This document shows, in pieces, positions 45,454 through 56,090 of a stretch of 64,000 nt of DNA. Source of the stretch: Symbiodinium sp. CCMP2592 (Eukaryota > Sar > Dinophyceae > Suessiales > Symbiodiniaceae); contig CAJNDT010004557.1 of NCBI GenBank assembly GCA_905221615.1, positions 1,669,001-1,733,000 of the forward strand. The letters are read 5' to 3'. The stretch's first letter is position 1, and each line of letters begins with the position of its first letter. The notes beneath the pieces were generated by a model. That model had not been told where the DNA came from and did no database searches. It saw only the letters and a program-made list of their open reading frames with translations. A program made the translations under genes and the position numbers.

Positions 45454-47931
45454 ATGGATAAAACCCTAAACCTGAATCGAGGTCCGCGCAGAGGCCGCTG
45501 GGATGATGTTGAAACCGCGCGGCGGCGGCAGGTTCACAACCTCATCTCCTTCTATAATGAGAAGATGAGGTTCTGCCGGTCCGAGAGGCCCGATTATAAA
45601 AAGGACCCTGCCCCGAGTTTCCGCGATGACACTGATGATGAGGCCTGGCTGGGGCAAGGATGCTGTTTGGCTTGTGTTTTTGGTTGTGCCTGCCTTTTCC
45701 CTGATGAGGCATGGGGGTCCGGTCCGAGTGCAGCTGCTGGCCCGAGTGCAACGCCGAAGGAGTGCTGTGACATAATAATTCTGGGCTGCAGATAATAACT
45801 AACTGAGCATGAATCGGATATTTCAATTCAAGTGACAGAGAGACCCTGCAGGAGCCATCCCATCCACCACCTGGCCACACACCACCTGGGCCACCATCGG
45901 CGCCATCGGGACCACCACCTCCGCCGCCACCAGCCAATCCACCGGGCCCTCAGGACTAGTGTGGCCTTAATTAATTAAGTAAGTAAGTTGCATTGCCATC
46001 ATGAATCAGATAATCAGCTGACCTGGCAGGATCCTGCCCCACCTCGGTCCGATTCACGTCCAACACCGAAGGCGGAGCATCCTTACTGCTATGACTCATG
46101 ATATGGATTGAGCTGCCAGGCACCGCCCCGTGAGATCCGAAAGAAGGCCAACAAGGCTCCCAAGGGATTCGTTGGGAGTCTACTGATTCTTTCGGCCCGA
46201 TTCTTGCCAGGCAAGCTTCGATGATGATGCCACCGGCATCCCCCAGCCGAAGACACCTCCGGAGGTGGGTTGGTATTTCCGGTTTCCAGACGTCAATTAG
46301 TCATTTTATAAATTACTGTAATGTGCAGGCAGCATCGTCTTCTGCTCAAGCTGGGCCCGATGCATCGTCCTTGGTCTGAGATGGGTTTGCGTGAGGAGTG
46401 ATATTTTGGTTCACAAGTCAGCAGACTGTCTGTCTGACTCTTGACTGAGGCAGCGGACCAAGATCGGACGCCTGGCCCGAAGGCTATGGATGGGTTTGGC
46501 AGAGTTTATTGTTGCACATTGGCCAGTTGACTCGACGTTTAGTCATACAGGCTGGCAAATCTGGCGAAAGCAGTGCTGAGAAGTGGCTCAAGGCCACTGG
46601 TATCTTTGCATCTGAGTGTTGTTCTGCTGCTTTGTTTCTTCAGAATTCTGTCCAGGCAGAAGGACAAGAAGAAGACAAAGAAGATGTTGCTTGTCAGAGT
46701 TTGGCGACATCTTCATTGATTTAAACAATGACATGTGGACTCCGATTCGACATGCTATCCAGCTGAGGATCACAAAGCCGAAGACAAAGAAGTTGCTTGG
46801 GCAATGTTTTGCTAGCCATACAATGTCGAGTCAGTGAAAGTGAAATGTGGGCCGATTCGACATACTATCCAGCCTAGGCCACCAACACCAAAGGCACGGC
46901 CGAAGCCTCGGGAGTTGCTTGGATGCAATGATTTGAGAGTGACATCTTGGCCCGGTTCATCAGTTAGACTAGACATGTCATAACTGAGCATGACATGTGG
47001 ACCCATTCGACATGCCATCCAGCCTAGGCCGACGACGGGTCCAAGCGTGTCGAAGGAGTTGCTTGGTAATTCAATTCGACAAAGCCATTGCAGAGTGGCA
47101 TGTGGGGCGATTCGACATGCTGTCCAGCCAAGGCCACAGAGGAGCACAAGGTCCAGGAGTCCAAGGGAGTTACTTGGATCAAGCAGACTGCATGCCGACT
47201 CACATGTGAGCTTGACATGTTGCAGATGTTTATTTACATTTCGAACATTGCAGTAGCTATTCAACTTAGGTCCAAGAAGATGACGGCCAAGGCAAGTCAT
47301 CCAAGGCCACCGACGGCTTTGCTCGGTCGACACCAACATTATGCAAACTCATATGTGGGCTTCACATGTTGCACATTTAAATTGTTTTGAATTGCAGTAT
47401 CTATCCGAAAGGAGGCCGATGACAGCCGCCAAGAGTCATCAGCCGCTGCCGATCCCAAGGGCGTTGCTTGATCATACGAGCAGATGCAGTCCATGGTGGC
47501 ATGCAAGATTTAAAGACTTGGGCAAATGAAATGGACAGCCTAGGTACGGGCCGAATGCAAGGTTCCCAACACCGTTACTTGGCCTGGTATCAGTGCATCA
47601 TAGCCTTGTTGTATTTGTTCTTGTCTCACTAACCGGACCACCACTCTCAACTTTGCAAGTGACACTTGCCAATCCAACCCAGGAGCCCCAAGCCAATGCC
47701 AGCGATCCTCCGACCCCCGGCGTTGCATGGCCTGCAACCAGCATCAGACTCGTGTGTGTCATTGTGTGTTGCCTCTTGAATTAACCAACAGTCTCAACTT
47801 TTCAAGTGCCACATCGAACCTAGGTCGATTCCAGGTCCGAGTCCGAGGCCAAAGCCAAAGCAGAAGCCAATGCCACGGCCACCAGTGACGCCACGGCCGC
47901 CACGGGCGAACATTTGGGCGTGAGTCACTAG
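45454..47931 (+). CDS. Microexon gene: about 19 phase-0 exons, hydrophilic acidic protein, homologous introns
   Basis: The ATG at 45,454 opens exon 1 (to 45,642; RGRWDDVETARRRQV). Exons follow at 45,709-45,759, 45,852-45,953 (Pro-rich), 46,030-46,071, 46,120-46,164, 46,211-46,291, 46,329-about 46,358, 46,450-46,482, 46,551-46,598, 46,656-46,682, 46,768-46,788, 46,878-46,910, 47,028-47,054, 47,133-47,165, 47,270-47,314, 47,412-47,459, 47,544-47,570, 47,683-47,718 and 47,824-47,931 (TAG). Every listed exon except the uncertain end of exon 7 is a multiple of three, begins with G after AG and reads as hydrophilic peptide (ATEEHKVQESK, EADDSRQESSAAADPK, SESEAKAKAEANATAT). From about 46,120 the introns share a 5' end like GGAGTTGCTTGG, and from 46,740 a 3' end like ATGCTATCCAGCCTAG. 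Donors are GC, GA or, at face value, GG (slidable by one base). The GTGAGT inside the last exon may be a donor leading to exons at 48.1 kb. Function unknown; probably a disordered protein. Confidence 0.55.
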
Positions 47932-48107
47932 GCCATCGGCTCGAATGGCTGCGTTTTTTTCATGCATGGACCGATTAGATTGAACTTAAAGGTGTTTACT
48001 TGACTTTTAAAGTCTCAAGTCAAGACACTGGCATCTTGAATTGGTTCATGCAAGACGTATAACAGCACTCTGCAATTTAATTGCTGTTCGGCGAGCTTTG
48101 AATCCAG

Positions 48108-48511
48108 GGAGCTCAATCTGCTGCAGCTGGGAAAAACTGGGTCCTGGGTTGGATCAGCTGTGACTCACAGTCATTGGCCGTCTTGTTGCTTATTTGCATC
48201 TGACTATAAACCATGATATTGTTTTGTTTCTGGCTTTGCATGGCAAGGCTGTGCTCCTTCACTGGAAGCAGTGCCAAACCCTCAGCTCACAAGCTGCAGG
48301 CTTCTGACTGTTGTGTCGCACTTATTTCAATTTCAATGCAGGAGGATGAGTGCTCAAAGTCCGAGGACTTTGGCATCACTGGTCTGTTGAGTTTTGTTTT
48401 TTGTTGAGCCTGTGAGTCAGTGCTGGCAGGAGGCCGGTGGCCTATGGTCGGACACTGGTCAGCTTCAGTGATTCTTGCCAGCCAGGACCTGAGATTGAAT
48501 GGAAATCCTTC
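48108..48511 (+). CDS. Probable further exons of the microexon gene or of a neighbour
   Basis: Short protein-like segments follow AG|G acceptors in phase 0: 48,108 onward (GAQSAAAGKNWVLGW), 48,342 onward (EDECSKSEDFGIT, then GGTCTGTTG, resembling the intron starts upstream), 48,430 onward (EAGGLWSDT, then GGTCAG) and about 48,485 onward (DLRLNGNPS). They continue the style of the gene at 45,454-47,931. Joins were not resolved. Confidence 0.35.
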
Positions 48512-48529
48512 AGTTAAATAATAAAGCCT

Positions 48530-49271
48530 TGCCATATTCGGACATGTGGGATGCAGGGGATCCTGTGCTGGCCCTGGTTCACTATCATGTTACCGTTGTT
48601 CATCTTCATTTTGAAAGTTGCAACTTGTCTGCCAGTGTCCACCGGTTACCAGAGACACTCTGTGCCAACTCGATGGTACTGCTCCTTTGTCTTGTAGATG
48701 CAGGATCACGTGTGCATGCTCTAGTCTAGATTGCTGTTGAGTTGTGGCCCGAAAAAACCGTTGGCACTCGTGACCTGCAACCATGGCCAACAACAAACAG
48801 CTGACTGTATGTACTTCACTTATGTTTTGGAATCAGCAGCAGCTTGTCATCGAGTGAATTGGCAGCAAAGAGCCGCGTGCGTATGATGGTTGGCCCGAAT
48901 AAGAGCCGCATGTCTGCAGCTTCAAGTCAAGCTCATGCATGCCAGAAGTGGTGAGGCAGCCAGTGCAATCACTAAACAACTGTGCTATCACTCCCAATCC
49001 TTGCCCTGGAACTTCGTTGCTATGTAGTCATTTCAATCCGATTCGTGAGTAATTAATTCAAGAAGAGGTTAAATACAGGCCTGGCATGATGTGAAGCTGA
49101 CCTGCAACAGCCAGCTGAGTGTGCTTTATGTTGCCTTTGTTGGTATCCTCGAAATTTGAACGCATCCGCTCGAAAGCCCAGGGTTTTATGCTCGAAAGGG
49201 CAAGCGGGGTAGTGCACAGCAGTTCGGCGCTTAAACAGCAACCCCGGCTCCTGTGATGGAAAAGGTGAGTC

Positions 49272-49320
<49 letters not shown>

Positions 49321-49490
49321 TGTGTTCAAGTCAAATCAAGCCAAAGCCATGAGGTCCAGGACTGCCAGCATTCCGGGCATCTCCTCATGTCAGAGCCTCA
49401 ATGACTTATGCACAGTGTAACTGTGACCTACAGCCTCTGCTTCCTTCTTGAGCCCTTCACTTCTGGGACTTCCAGCCTGATTCTCTCTTG
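48530..49490. other. Unassigned DNA with a (GT)n tract
   Basis: I could not place exons here. A (GT)n microsatellite of about 20 units lies at 49,274-49,317. Isolated AG|G sites occur, but no convincing peptide chain. Confidence 0.4.
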
Positions 49491-49496
49491 TGAAAC

Positions 49497-49845
49497 ATGT
49501 CCAAGCAAGGGCCAGACACAGAGGAGGAACGGTTTCATGCAGTCCGACTCATGGCCAGGCCGCCTGAGCTGCTTGCAGCATTTGACATGGTCCGAGTCAA
49601 GGCCAGGCCACCGATGCAGTACTTAAGTGCGACAAGTTGCACGGACCAAAGCCTTGTCATCACAGTCAGCATGGTAGTTCGAGAATCAGCACTAGCACAA
49701 TGAAATAGGAGACTGCTGAGCGCTTCATGAGCCAACCTTTGCAAGGATCGGTATCGGGCCTTGTGAGTGCTTGGGCATTTAACGGCTACTTGCTCAGGTG
49801 GTGGCCGAATCCATGGACTATCGGACGAAGACAGGCCAGACCTAG
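49497..49845 (+). CDS. Two-exon small gene, about 59 residues, unknown function
   Basis: ATG at 49,497 in a favourable context (AACATGT). Exon 1 (49,497-49,628) reads MSKQGPDTEEERFHAV and MVRVKARPPMQY. A GC-AG intron of about 169 bp leads to exon 2 at 49,798-49,845 (VVAESMDYRTKTGQT and TAG), phase 0 on both sides. Read without splicing, exon 1 would continue to 49,703 with less protein-like text. No family recognised. Confidence 0.45.
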
Positions 49846-50388
49846 CATGGCTTCTACCTGTTGAAAGGACAATCCTAGGACAGTTGGCATCAGAGATGTG
49901 TGCTGCACCCAGGCCTGGATGCCTGCTGCATATCGATTTGATTCATGTGTGGCGTATGCTTTCTTGTTGTACTTATTAGACATCCACCTTGATTATTTGG
50001 CAGGCTTTGCAAAGTGTCCATGGTGGAGTCGAGTGCCATGCTCAGACTGAAGCCTGGGCCAAGTGATTTGTGCAGATGGCATCCTCAGGGATAACTTAGT
50101 AAGTTTCTTCAGCTGAACACAGACCCTGTTTGGGTTGCAGTTGTTCAGGCTCGGACATTGGAGTCCTTTGCCGATCCTGGAGTTTGGGCAGGCCGGGTAA
50201 CCCCAGAATGTAAACATGAATCTGCCGATTCCTGATCCACAGCTTTTGTATGAATATTTGGCCCCAAACCCCGTTCCATGACTCCTTGGACTTCAACTGC
50301 AGCTGGCAAAAGCTTCCCTTGGAATTCTGGAAGCCACTGTGGATCGAGGGATTCAGTGCCCCAAGGCTCCAAGAGAGAAGGCTGGACC

Positions 50389-50892
50389 ATGGATCGTGGT
50401 GGCCCGATGAAGCGTCCAGCTGCTCATGGTGGCCCGATGAAGCGTCCAGCTGCTCATGGTGGCCCGATGAAGCAGCCAGCTACCAAGGCTCATGGCCCGA
50501 TGGTGCGGCCAGCTGCTGTGACGAAGGTTCGCAGTGGCCCGATTGTTCGTCCAGCTGCTGTGATGAAGGCTCCCAAGGCTAAAGCTGTGCCCAAGATCCC
50601 GAAGGAGGCAGTGGAGCAGATGATGGTGGCGGAACATGAGGCCGAAGGACCGGGTCCGAATCCTTCGAGTCCACCGAACATCCCTGTGGTCATCGAGCTC
50701 TTGGCACGCCACCTGGTGGCCCAGCGCTTCTCCAACTGCTATGTCAAGCGCCACATCCGGCAGATCAAGCCCTACATGACTATGGATGAGCTCATTGCCT
50801 TTGTCCGAAGCAGGTTGGTACAGGCTGGTGTCCAGGAGGAGTTCATGCAAAACTTGCTGGATGTCGCTCAGTCTGAGTGGCTTGCAAACTAA
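50389..50892 (+). CDS. Intronless gene, 167 residues, GPMKRPAA repeats plus helical C-terminal domain
   Basis: I chose the ATG at 50,389 because it sits in ACCATGG and opens the repeat; the frame is open upstream to another ATG at 50,278, but that text looks less protein-like. Residues 4-33 are three perfect or near-perfect 30-base repeats encoding GGPMKRPAAH, followed by diverged copies (GPMVRPAAV, GPIVRPAAV) and a Lys/Ala/Pro segment. The last 70 residues (VVIELLARHLVAQRF, MTMDELIAFVRSRLV) are predicted helical and may form a small fold. MKRPAA-type repeats are frequent in dinoflagellate proteins, often in basic tails. Function unknown. Confidence 0.7.
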   Translation: MDRGGPMKRPAAHGGPMKRPAAHGGPMKQPATKAHGPMVRPAAVTKVRSGPIVRPAAVMKAPKAKAVPKIPKEAVEQMMVAEHEAEGPGPNPSSPPNIPVVIELLARHLVAQRFSNCYVKRHIRQIKPYMTMDELIAFVRSRLVQAGVQEEFMQNLLDVAQSEWLAN

Positions 50893-51900
50893 TGAGGGTG
50901 TGAGGTAGAGTAGGGTCCGAGTCCGAGTGAGGTAGTCTCCAGAACTCCGAAGAACATGAAAAACATAAGCACGAGGTACTTACACAGTCAATAGGGGCAA
51001 GGTGAGAAACACTCGGGCCCGATTTATGATCAAGCATCATTGTCAAGGGACACCCAGTCCACGGCGATCGCAAAATTCGAGCGGGCTCAGCACTGTCTAC
51101 CAAAGTTTGCTCCATCACCACAAGAATCGACAACAGCCGGTTTACCCCATGAACCCTTTGCTCACCATTTTTTAGTTGCTGCTGCCATGCAGGTTGCCAC
51201 CTTGTCTTCGCCCAGCTGTGTGGACCTTGGTCGGTAGGTCTCAGGTCAAATTGGGCACCACATGCAATTTGTGAGTCAGCAGAGCATGATGATGATACAG
51301 CATTTTTGCAATTGGCTCATGTTCAGTTTCTTGCACAGTAAGGTCCGAATCATACAGCCTTGGACTGGGTCCGATTGCGCTGGCAACTCAGGGAGTGATG
51401 CTGCCAACCGCAAATCTTTATTATTAAAGTAGTGCTAGAGGGTTGCCTTCTGAAATAAAGCTTTGCAGGCCCTACTTTGTTCTCCAGATTGCAGTCAGCT
51501 CCATGAACCATGATTAACACTTTAGCAACACTGCTAAAGCTGATTAGTATGACTAAATCCAAGCTTGCTGCATTGCCTTTTGCTTTGCATCCAAACCGCA
51601 CAGAGCTCCTGATGTAGGGCTGACAGGCCCCACCAGCAGGCATGACGCATGACAAGATTAGCATTGATTGCTACAATGAATGATTCTAAACTTCATTTGA
51701 ACCAACTTGAAACTTGCTGCATACTACATGTTTCCACTTGAAACCCATTCTTGTAATGATTACCACTGTCCCCACAACGTGTTTAGCACAGGCAGAGTGA
51801 ACCATTGGTAACGTGAGAAAAAGTTCTTGTATTGTTAATTAATTGAAACCTATTGTATAATGATTACTTACTAATTATGCAGAGCCTTCTGGCAGGGCCC
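50893..51900. other. Spacer between the MKRPAA gene and the satellite
   Basis: No gene called. Four GGYCCGA heptamers lie between 50,914 and 51,368. AT-rich sequence begins near 51,680 and grades into the satellite. Confidence 0.4.
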
Positions 51901-51929
51901 ACTGGCAGGGATTGATTACTAACTTCTGA

Positions 51930-54530
51930 GGCATAGCCTTACTCGGGCAGGCCTTACTGGCAGGGCCCACCAGCAGGGCCCGCCACTCTCCCCAGAAAGC
52001 CGTTGAACACAAGCAATGTGAACCATTGTTGACAATAGAACAATTACTTTGTTTTTAAGAAAGTCTTTTACAAAGGCAAGCAAAACCATGGTTAACAATA
52101 GAACAACAAATTTGATTTTAAATTGAAACCTATTGTATTGATTACTAACTTCTGAGGCATAGCCTTGCCCGGGCAGGGTCCTCCAGTGGGCCCCGCCGGC
52201 GGGGCCCGCTACCCTCCCCAGAAAGCAGGTTAACACAGGCAATGTGAACCATTGATTGTTGACAATAGAACAATTACTTGGATTTCAATTGGGTCCACCA
52301 GCGGGCCCCGCCGGGGGACCCCACCAGCAGGGCCCACCACTCTGCCCAGAAAGTGTTTAACACAGGCATACAAAACCATTGTTAACAATAGAACAACTAA
52401 TTTGTTTTTGAAATGATGACTAACTTATGAGGCAGAGCCTTGTGGGGCTGGCCAGCGGGCCCCGCCAGTGGGGCCCAACAGCGGGGCCCGCCACTCTGCC
52501 CAGAAAGTGTTTAACTATTAACACAGGCATACAAAACCATAACAATAGAACAACTAATTTGTTTTTGAAATGATGACTAACTTATGAGACAGAGCCTTGT
52601 GTGGGGCCCGCCAGCGGGCCCCGCCAGTGGGGCCCAACAGCGGGGCCCGCCACTCTGCCCAGAAATCGTTTAACGCAGGCATACAAAACCATTGTTAACA
52701 ATAGAACAACTAATTTGTTTTTGAAATGATGACTAACTTATGAGACGGAGCCTTGTGGGGCCGGCCAGCGGGCCCCGCCAGTGGGGCCCAACAGCGGGGC
52801 CCACCACCCTGCCCAGAAAGCGTTTAACACAGGCATACAAAACCATTGTTAACAATAGAACAACTAATTTGTTGTTGAAATGATGACTAACTTCTGAGAC
52901 GGAGCCTTGTGGGGCTGGCCAGCGGGCCCCGCAAGTGGGGCCCAACAGCGGGGCCCGCCGCTCTGCCTGCCCAGAAAGCGTTTAACACAGGCAAGCAAAA
53001 CCATTGTTAACAATAAGACAAATAATTTGTTTTTAAATTGAAACCCGATTGTTACTAACTTATGAGGCAGAGCCTTGACTTGTGGCCCACCAGCGGGCCC
53101 CGCCAGTGGGGCCCACCAGCGGGGCCCGCCACTTTGCCCAGAAAGCGTAGTTTAACACAGGCAAGCAAACCCATTGTTAACAATAGAACAACTAATTTGT
53201 TTTTACATTGAGACCCAATTGTATTGATTACTAGCTTATGACAGGCATAGCCTTGCTCGGGCAAGCCCTCCAGCGGGCCCCGCCAGCGGGCCCCGCCGGC
53301 GGGGCCCACCAGCGGGCCCCACCAGTGGGGCCCACCAGCGGGGCCCGCCACTCTCCCCAGAAATGTTTAACACAGGCAAGCAAAACCATTGTTAACAATA
53401 GAACAACTAATTTGTTTTTACATTGAGACCCAATTGTATTGATTACTAGCTTATGACAGGCATAGCCTTGATCGGGCAAGCCCTCCAGCGGGCCCCGCCG
53501 GCGGGGCCCGCCAGCGGGCCCCGCCAGTGGGGCCCACCACGGGGCCCGCCACTCTCCCCAGAAAGCGTAGTTTAACACAGGCAAGCAAAACCATTGTTAA
53601 CAATAAAACAACTAATTTGTTTTTAAATTGAGACCCAATTGTATTGATTATTAGCTTCTGACAGGCATAGCCTTGCTCGGGCAAGCCCTCCAGGGGGCCC
53701 CGCCGGCGGGGCCCGCCAGCGGGCCCCGCAAGTGGGGCCCAACAGCGGGGCCCGCCACTCTGCCCAGAAAGCGTTTAACACAGGCAAGCAAAACCATTGT
53801 TAACAATAAGACAAAAAATTGTTTTTAAATTGAAACCCGATTGTATTGATTACTAACTTATGAGGCAGAGCCTTGTGTGGCCCACCAGCGGGCCCCGCCA
53901 GTGGGGCCCACCAGCGGGGCCCGCCACTTTGCCCAGAAAGCGTAGTTTAACACAGGCAAGCAAACCCATTGTTAACAACAGAACAACTAATTTGTCTTTA
54001 CATTGAGACCCAATTGTATTGATTACTAGCTTATGACAGGCATAGCCTTGCTCGGGCAAGCCCTCCAGCGGGCCCCGCCGGCGGGGCCCACCAGTGGGCC
54101 CCACCAGTGGGGCCCACCAGCGGGGCCCGCCACCCTCCCCAGAAAGCGTAGTTTAACACAGGCAAGCAAAACCATTGTTAACAATAGAACAACTGATTTG
54201 TTTTTAAATTGAGACCCAATTGTATTGATTACTAGCTTATGACAGGCATAGCCTTGCTCGGGCAGGCCCTCCAGGGGCCCCGCCGGCGGGGCCCGCCAGC
54301 GGGCCCCGCCGGTGGGGCCCACCAGCAGGGCCCACCACGGCCCGCTGCTCCCGACCACTGGTGGCGGGGCCCGCTGCTGGTGGTGGGGCCCGCTACTCCC
54401 CCTGCTGGTGGCGGGGCCCGCTGCTCCCCACCACTGGCGGCGGGGCCCGCTGCTGGTGGCGGGGCCCGCTACTCCCCCTGCTGGTGGTGGGGCCCACTAC
54501 TGTCCCCAGAAAGCCTAAAGCATTTAAATA
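51930..54530. repeat. Satellite of 155-215 bp units with GC-rich palindromes
   Basis: About thirteen units carry AGAAAGCGTTTAACACAGGC, AACCATTGTTAACAATAG, CAACTAATTTGTTTTT, GATTACTAACTTATGAGGC and AGCCTTG, then a GC block made of GGGCCCCGCC and GGGGCCCGCC. AGCCTTG starts at 52,161, 52,436, 52,592, 52,749, 52,903, 53,072, 53,249, 53,464, 53,669, 53,869, 54,044 and 54,250. Unit length varies through the number of GGGGCCC blocks. Minus-strand frames rich in Gly/Pro/Ala are by-products. Confidence 0.9.
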
Positions 54531-55008
54531 CACAAGCAAGGCAAACCATTGTCAATATCAAGATACTTTCTTTCCAATTTTGAAATCTATTATTAATTGG
54601 TAGTCTTGTAGCTAAAATACGTATAAAGCAGACTTTGGCAGGGCCCACTGCCAAGCTAGCCTACCAGGGCCTGCCACTGTCCCCAGGAAGCCATGATTTT
54701 AGTACAGTCCCCAGTCTGTCAACATCAGCACATTGTTATTTGTAAAATGACTTGAAACCTATATTTGTAAGAAACATTTTACTAGCTTAAAGTTCGGGGT
54801 TTACCTCTAACATCATGAAGTGTTTAGCTCAGGCCAGAGAGCAACATTGTCAACAGAGTGTGGCTGGCTTGCTTTTGCATTTATCACAACTTGTCTGGAT
54901 CTGTCTGTACATGCCTCCTGCAACCTGGCATGATCGTTGTTGGTGGCTTTGCGCAGTCTTGTGGTGGTTCGAGTCTGCTACTGGGGTTTGTTTATTGTAG
55001 CAGTGACC

Positions 55009-55437
55009 ATGGTGCAGCCTGGCCCGATGAAAGAGGGCAGGGTCAAGGTCCGTGTCAAGAAAGACCTCCAGGCACTTGTGAAGAAGGAGCCAGGGCCCGA
55101 TTCACAAGGTTTGGCCATGGTTCCTCAGGAGAAGGCTGAAGCAGTTGTGGATGTAGAGGCGCCGAAGACGAAGAAGAAGGACCGGGAGAAGGAACGCTCA
55201 ACAGTGCGGGCTCGACTTACCCCTGCAGAGATGGAGTTGCTCCTGGAGTACCGCCGGTCCGATTCATCACCAGATTCAATCTTCAAGCTTCAGCAGCGTC
55301 TCAAAGCTCTCTATGTCTATGATGCCCAGCTGAAGGCCCGAGTTTGTGGGATTCTGACACGTCTGAAGGAACACAAACTGAGAGATGAGTTCTCCGAAGA
55401 ACAGGCTGCCAAGCTCCGTGAGGTTTTTCCAGGATGA
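55009..55437 (+). CDS. Intronless gene, 142 residues, basic with helical C-terminal half
   Basis: The ATG at 55,009 lies in ACCATGG, with a TTTATTGTAG acceptor-like site just upstream, so a 5' leader intron is possible. The N-terminal third is Lys/Val/Glu-rich (KVRVKKDLQALVKKEP); KKKDREKERSTVRARL is basic. From residue 65 on, TPAEMELLLEYRRSD and FSEEQAAKLREVF suggest amphipathic helices. No known family recognised. Four GGYCCGA heptamers fall inside, read in different frames (GPM, GPD, RSD, AR). Confidence 0.65.
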   Translation: MVQPGPMKEGRVKVRVKKDLQALVKKEPGPDSQGLAMVPQEKAEAVVDVEAPKTKKKDREKERSTVRARLTPAEMELLLEYRRSDSSPDSIFKLQQRLKALYVYDAQLKARVCGILTRLKEHKLRDEFSEEQAAKLREVFPG

Positions 55438-55610
55438 AGTAGTTTCGGCTTGCCCAGTGGCATATGCATCTCCAAGTCAGGTACTTCAGTCCTAAATAGC
55501 ATGAGCTCTGGATGGGTTGCTGCAAGACAAGGTCCGATGCCCGAGGCTTGCCTTGTTTCACATCATTCACGTGGCCGAGGGGTGGCTGCAAAGGAAAAAA
55601 TCAGACTTCA

Positions 55611-56090
55611 TGGCATGCCCCGACAGGTGAATGCATAAACCCTGTATGAATCATGTTCGACTCATGTTTCCCAATGCACATCAAAGCCTGAGAAGTCCAT
55701 GGAAGTAAAAACATTGGAGACTTTAGAAAGCAAGTTTGTTCACATTCCAGAGACCAAACTGACTGCAGACCTTGCCAGGCTTTGTCCGAGTGTGAGTGTC
55801 CGAGTGCGAGTGTCATATTGCCATGCTGCCATGTCCGGTCCAAGGAAACAAAATAATACTTTATGGCATGCCCCGACAGATGAATGCATAATTCCTGCTT
55901 ACATCATGTTCGATTCATGTTTCCAAAGCCTGAGAAGTCCATGGAGGCGATAACATTAGAGATTGTAGACAGCAAGTTTGTTCACCTTCCTGGGACCAGA
56001 CTCACTGCAGACCTTGCCAGGCTTTGTCCGAGTGTGAGGGTCCGAGTGTGAGTGTCATATTGCCATGTCCGGGCCAAGGAGAGCAAAGGA
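55611..56090. repeat. Tandem duplication of the leader and start codon of the next gene
   Basis: Two copies of about 235-253 bp run from TGGCATGCCCCGACAG (55,611 and 55,864) through AAGCAAGTTTGTTCAC and GACCTTGCCAGGCTTTG to GCCATGTCCGG (ATGs at 55,831 and 56,065). The upstream ATG copy opens only about 40 codons (MSGPRKQNN to TAA-side stop near 55,950). Confidence 0.85.

Noticed and set aside
45542-45937. 131-codon minus-strand Gly-rich frame
   Set aside because: It is antisense to the Pro-rich exon of the microexon gene, whose plus-strand frame has better splice and composition support.
53055-54358. Minus-strand Gly/Pro/Ala-rich frames in the GC satellite
   Set aside because: They track the GGGGCCC blocks and change with unit length; no independent coding sign.
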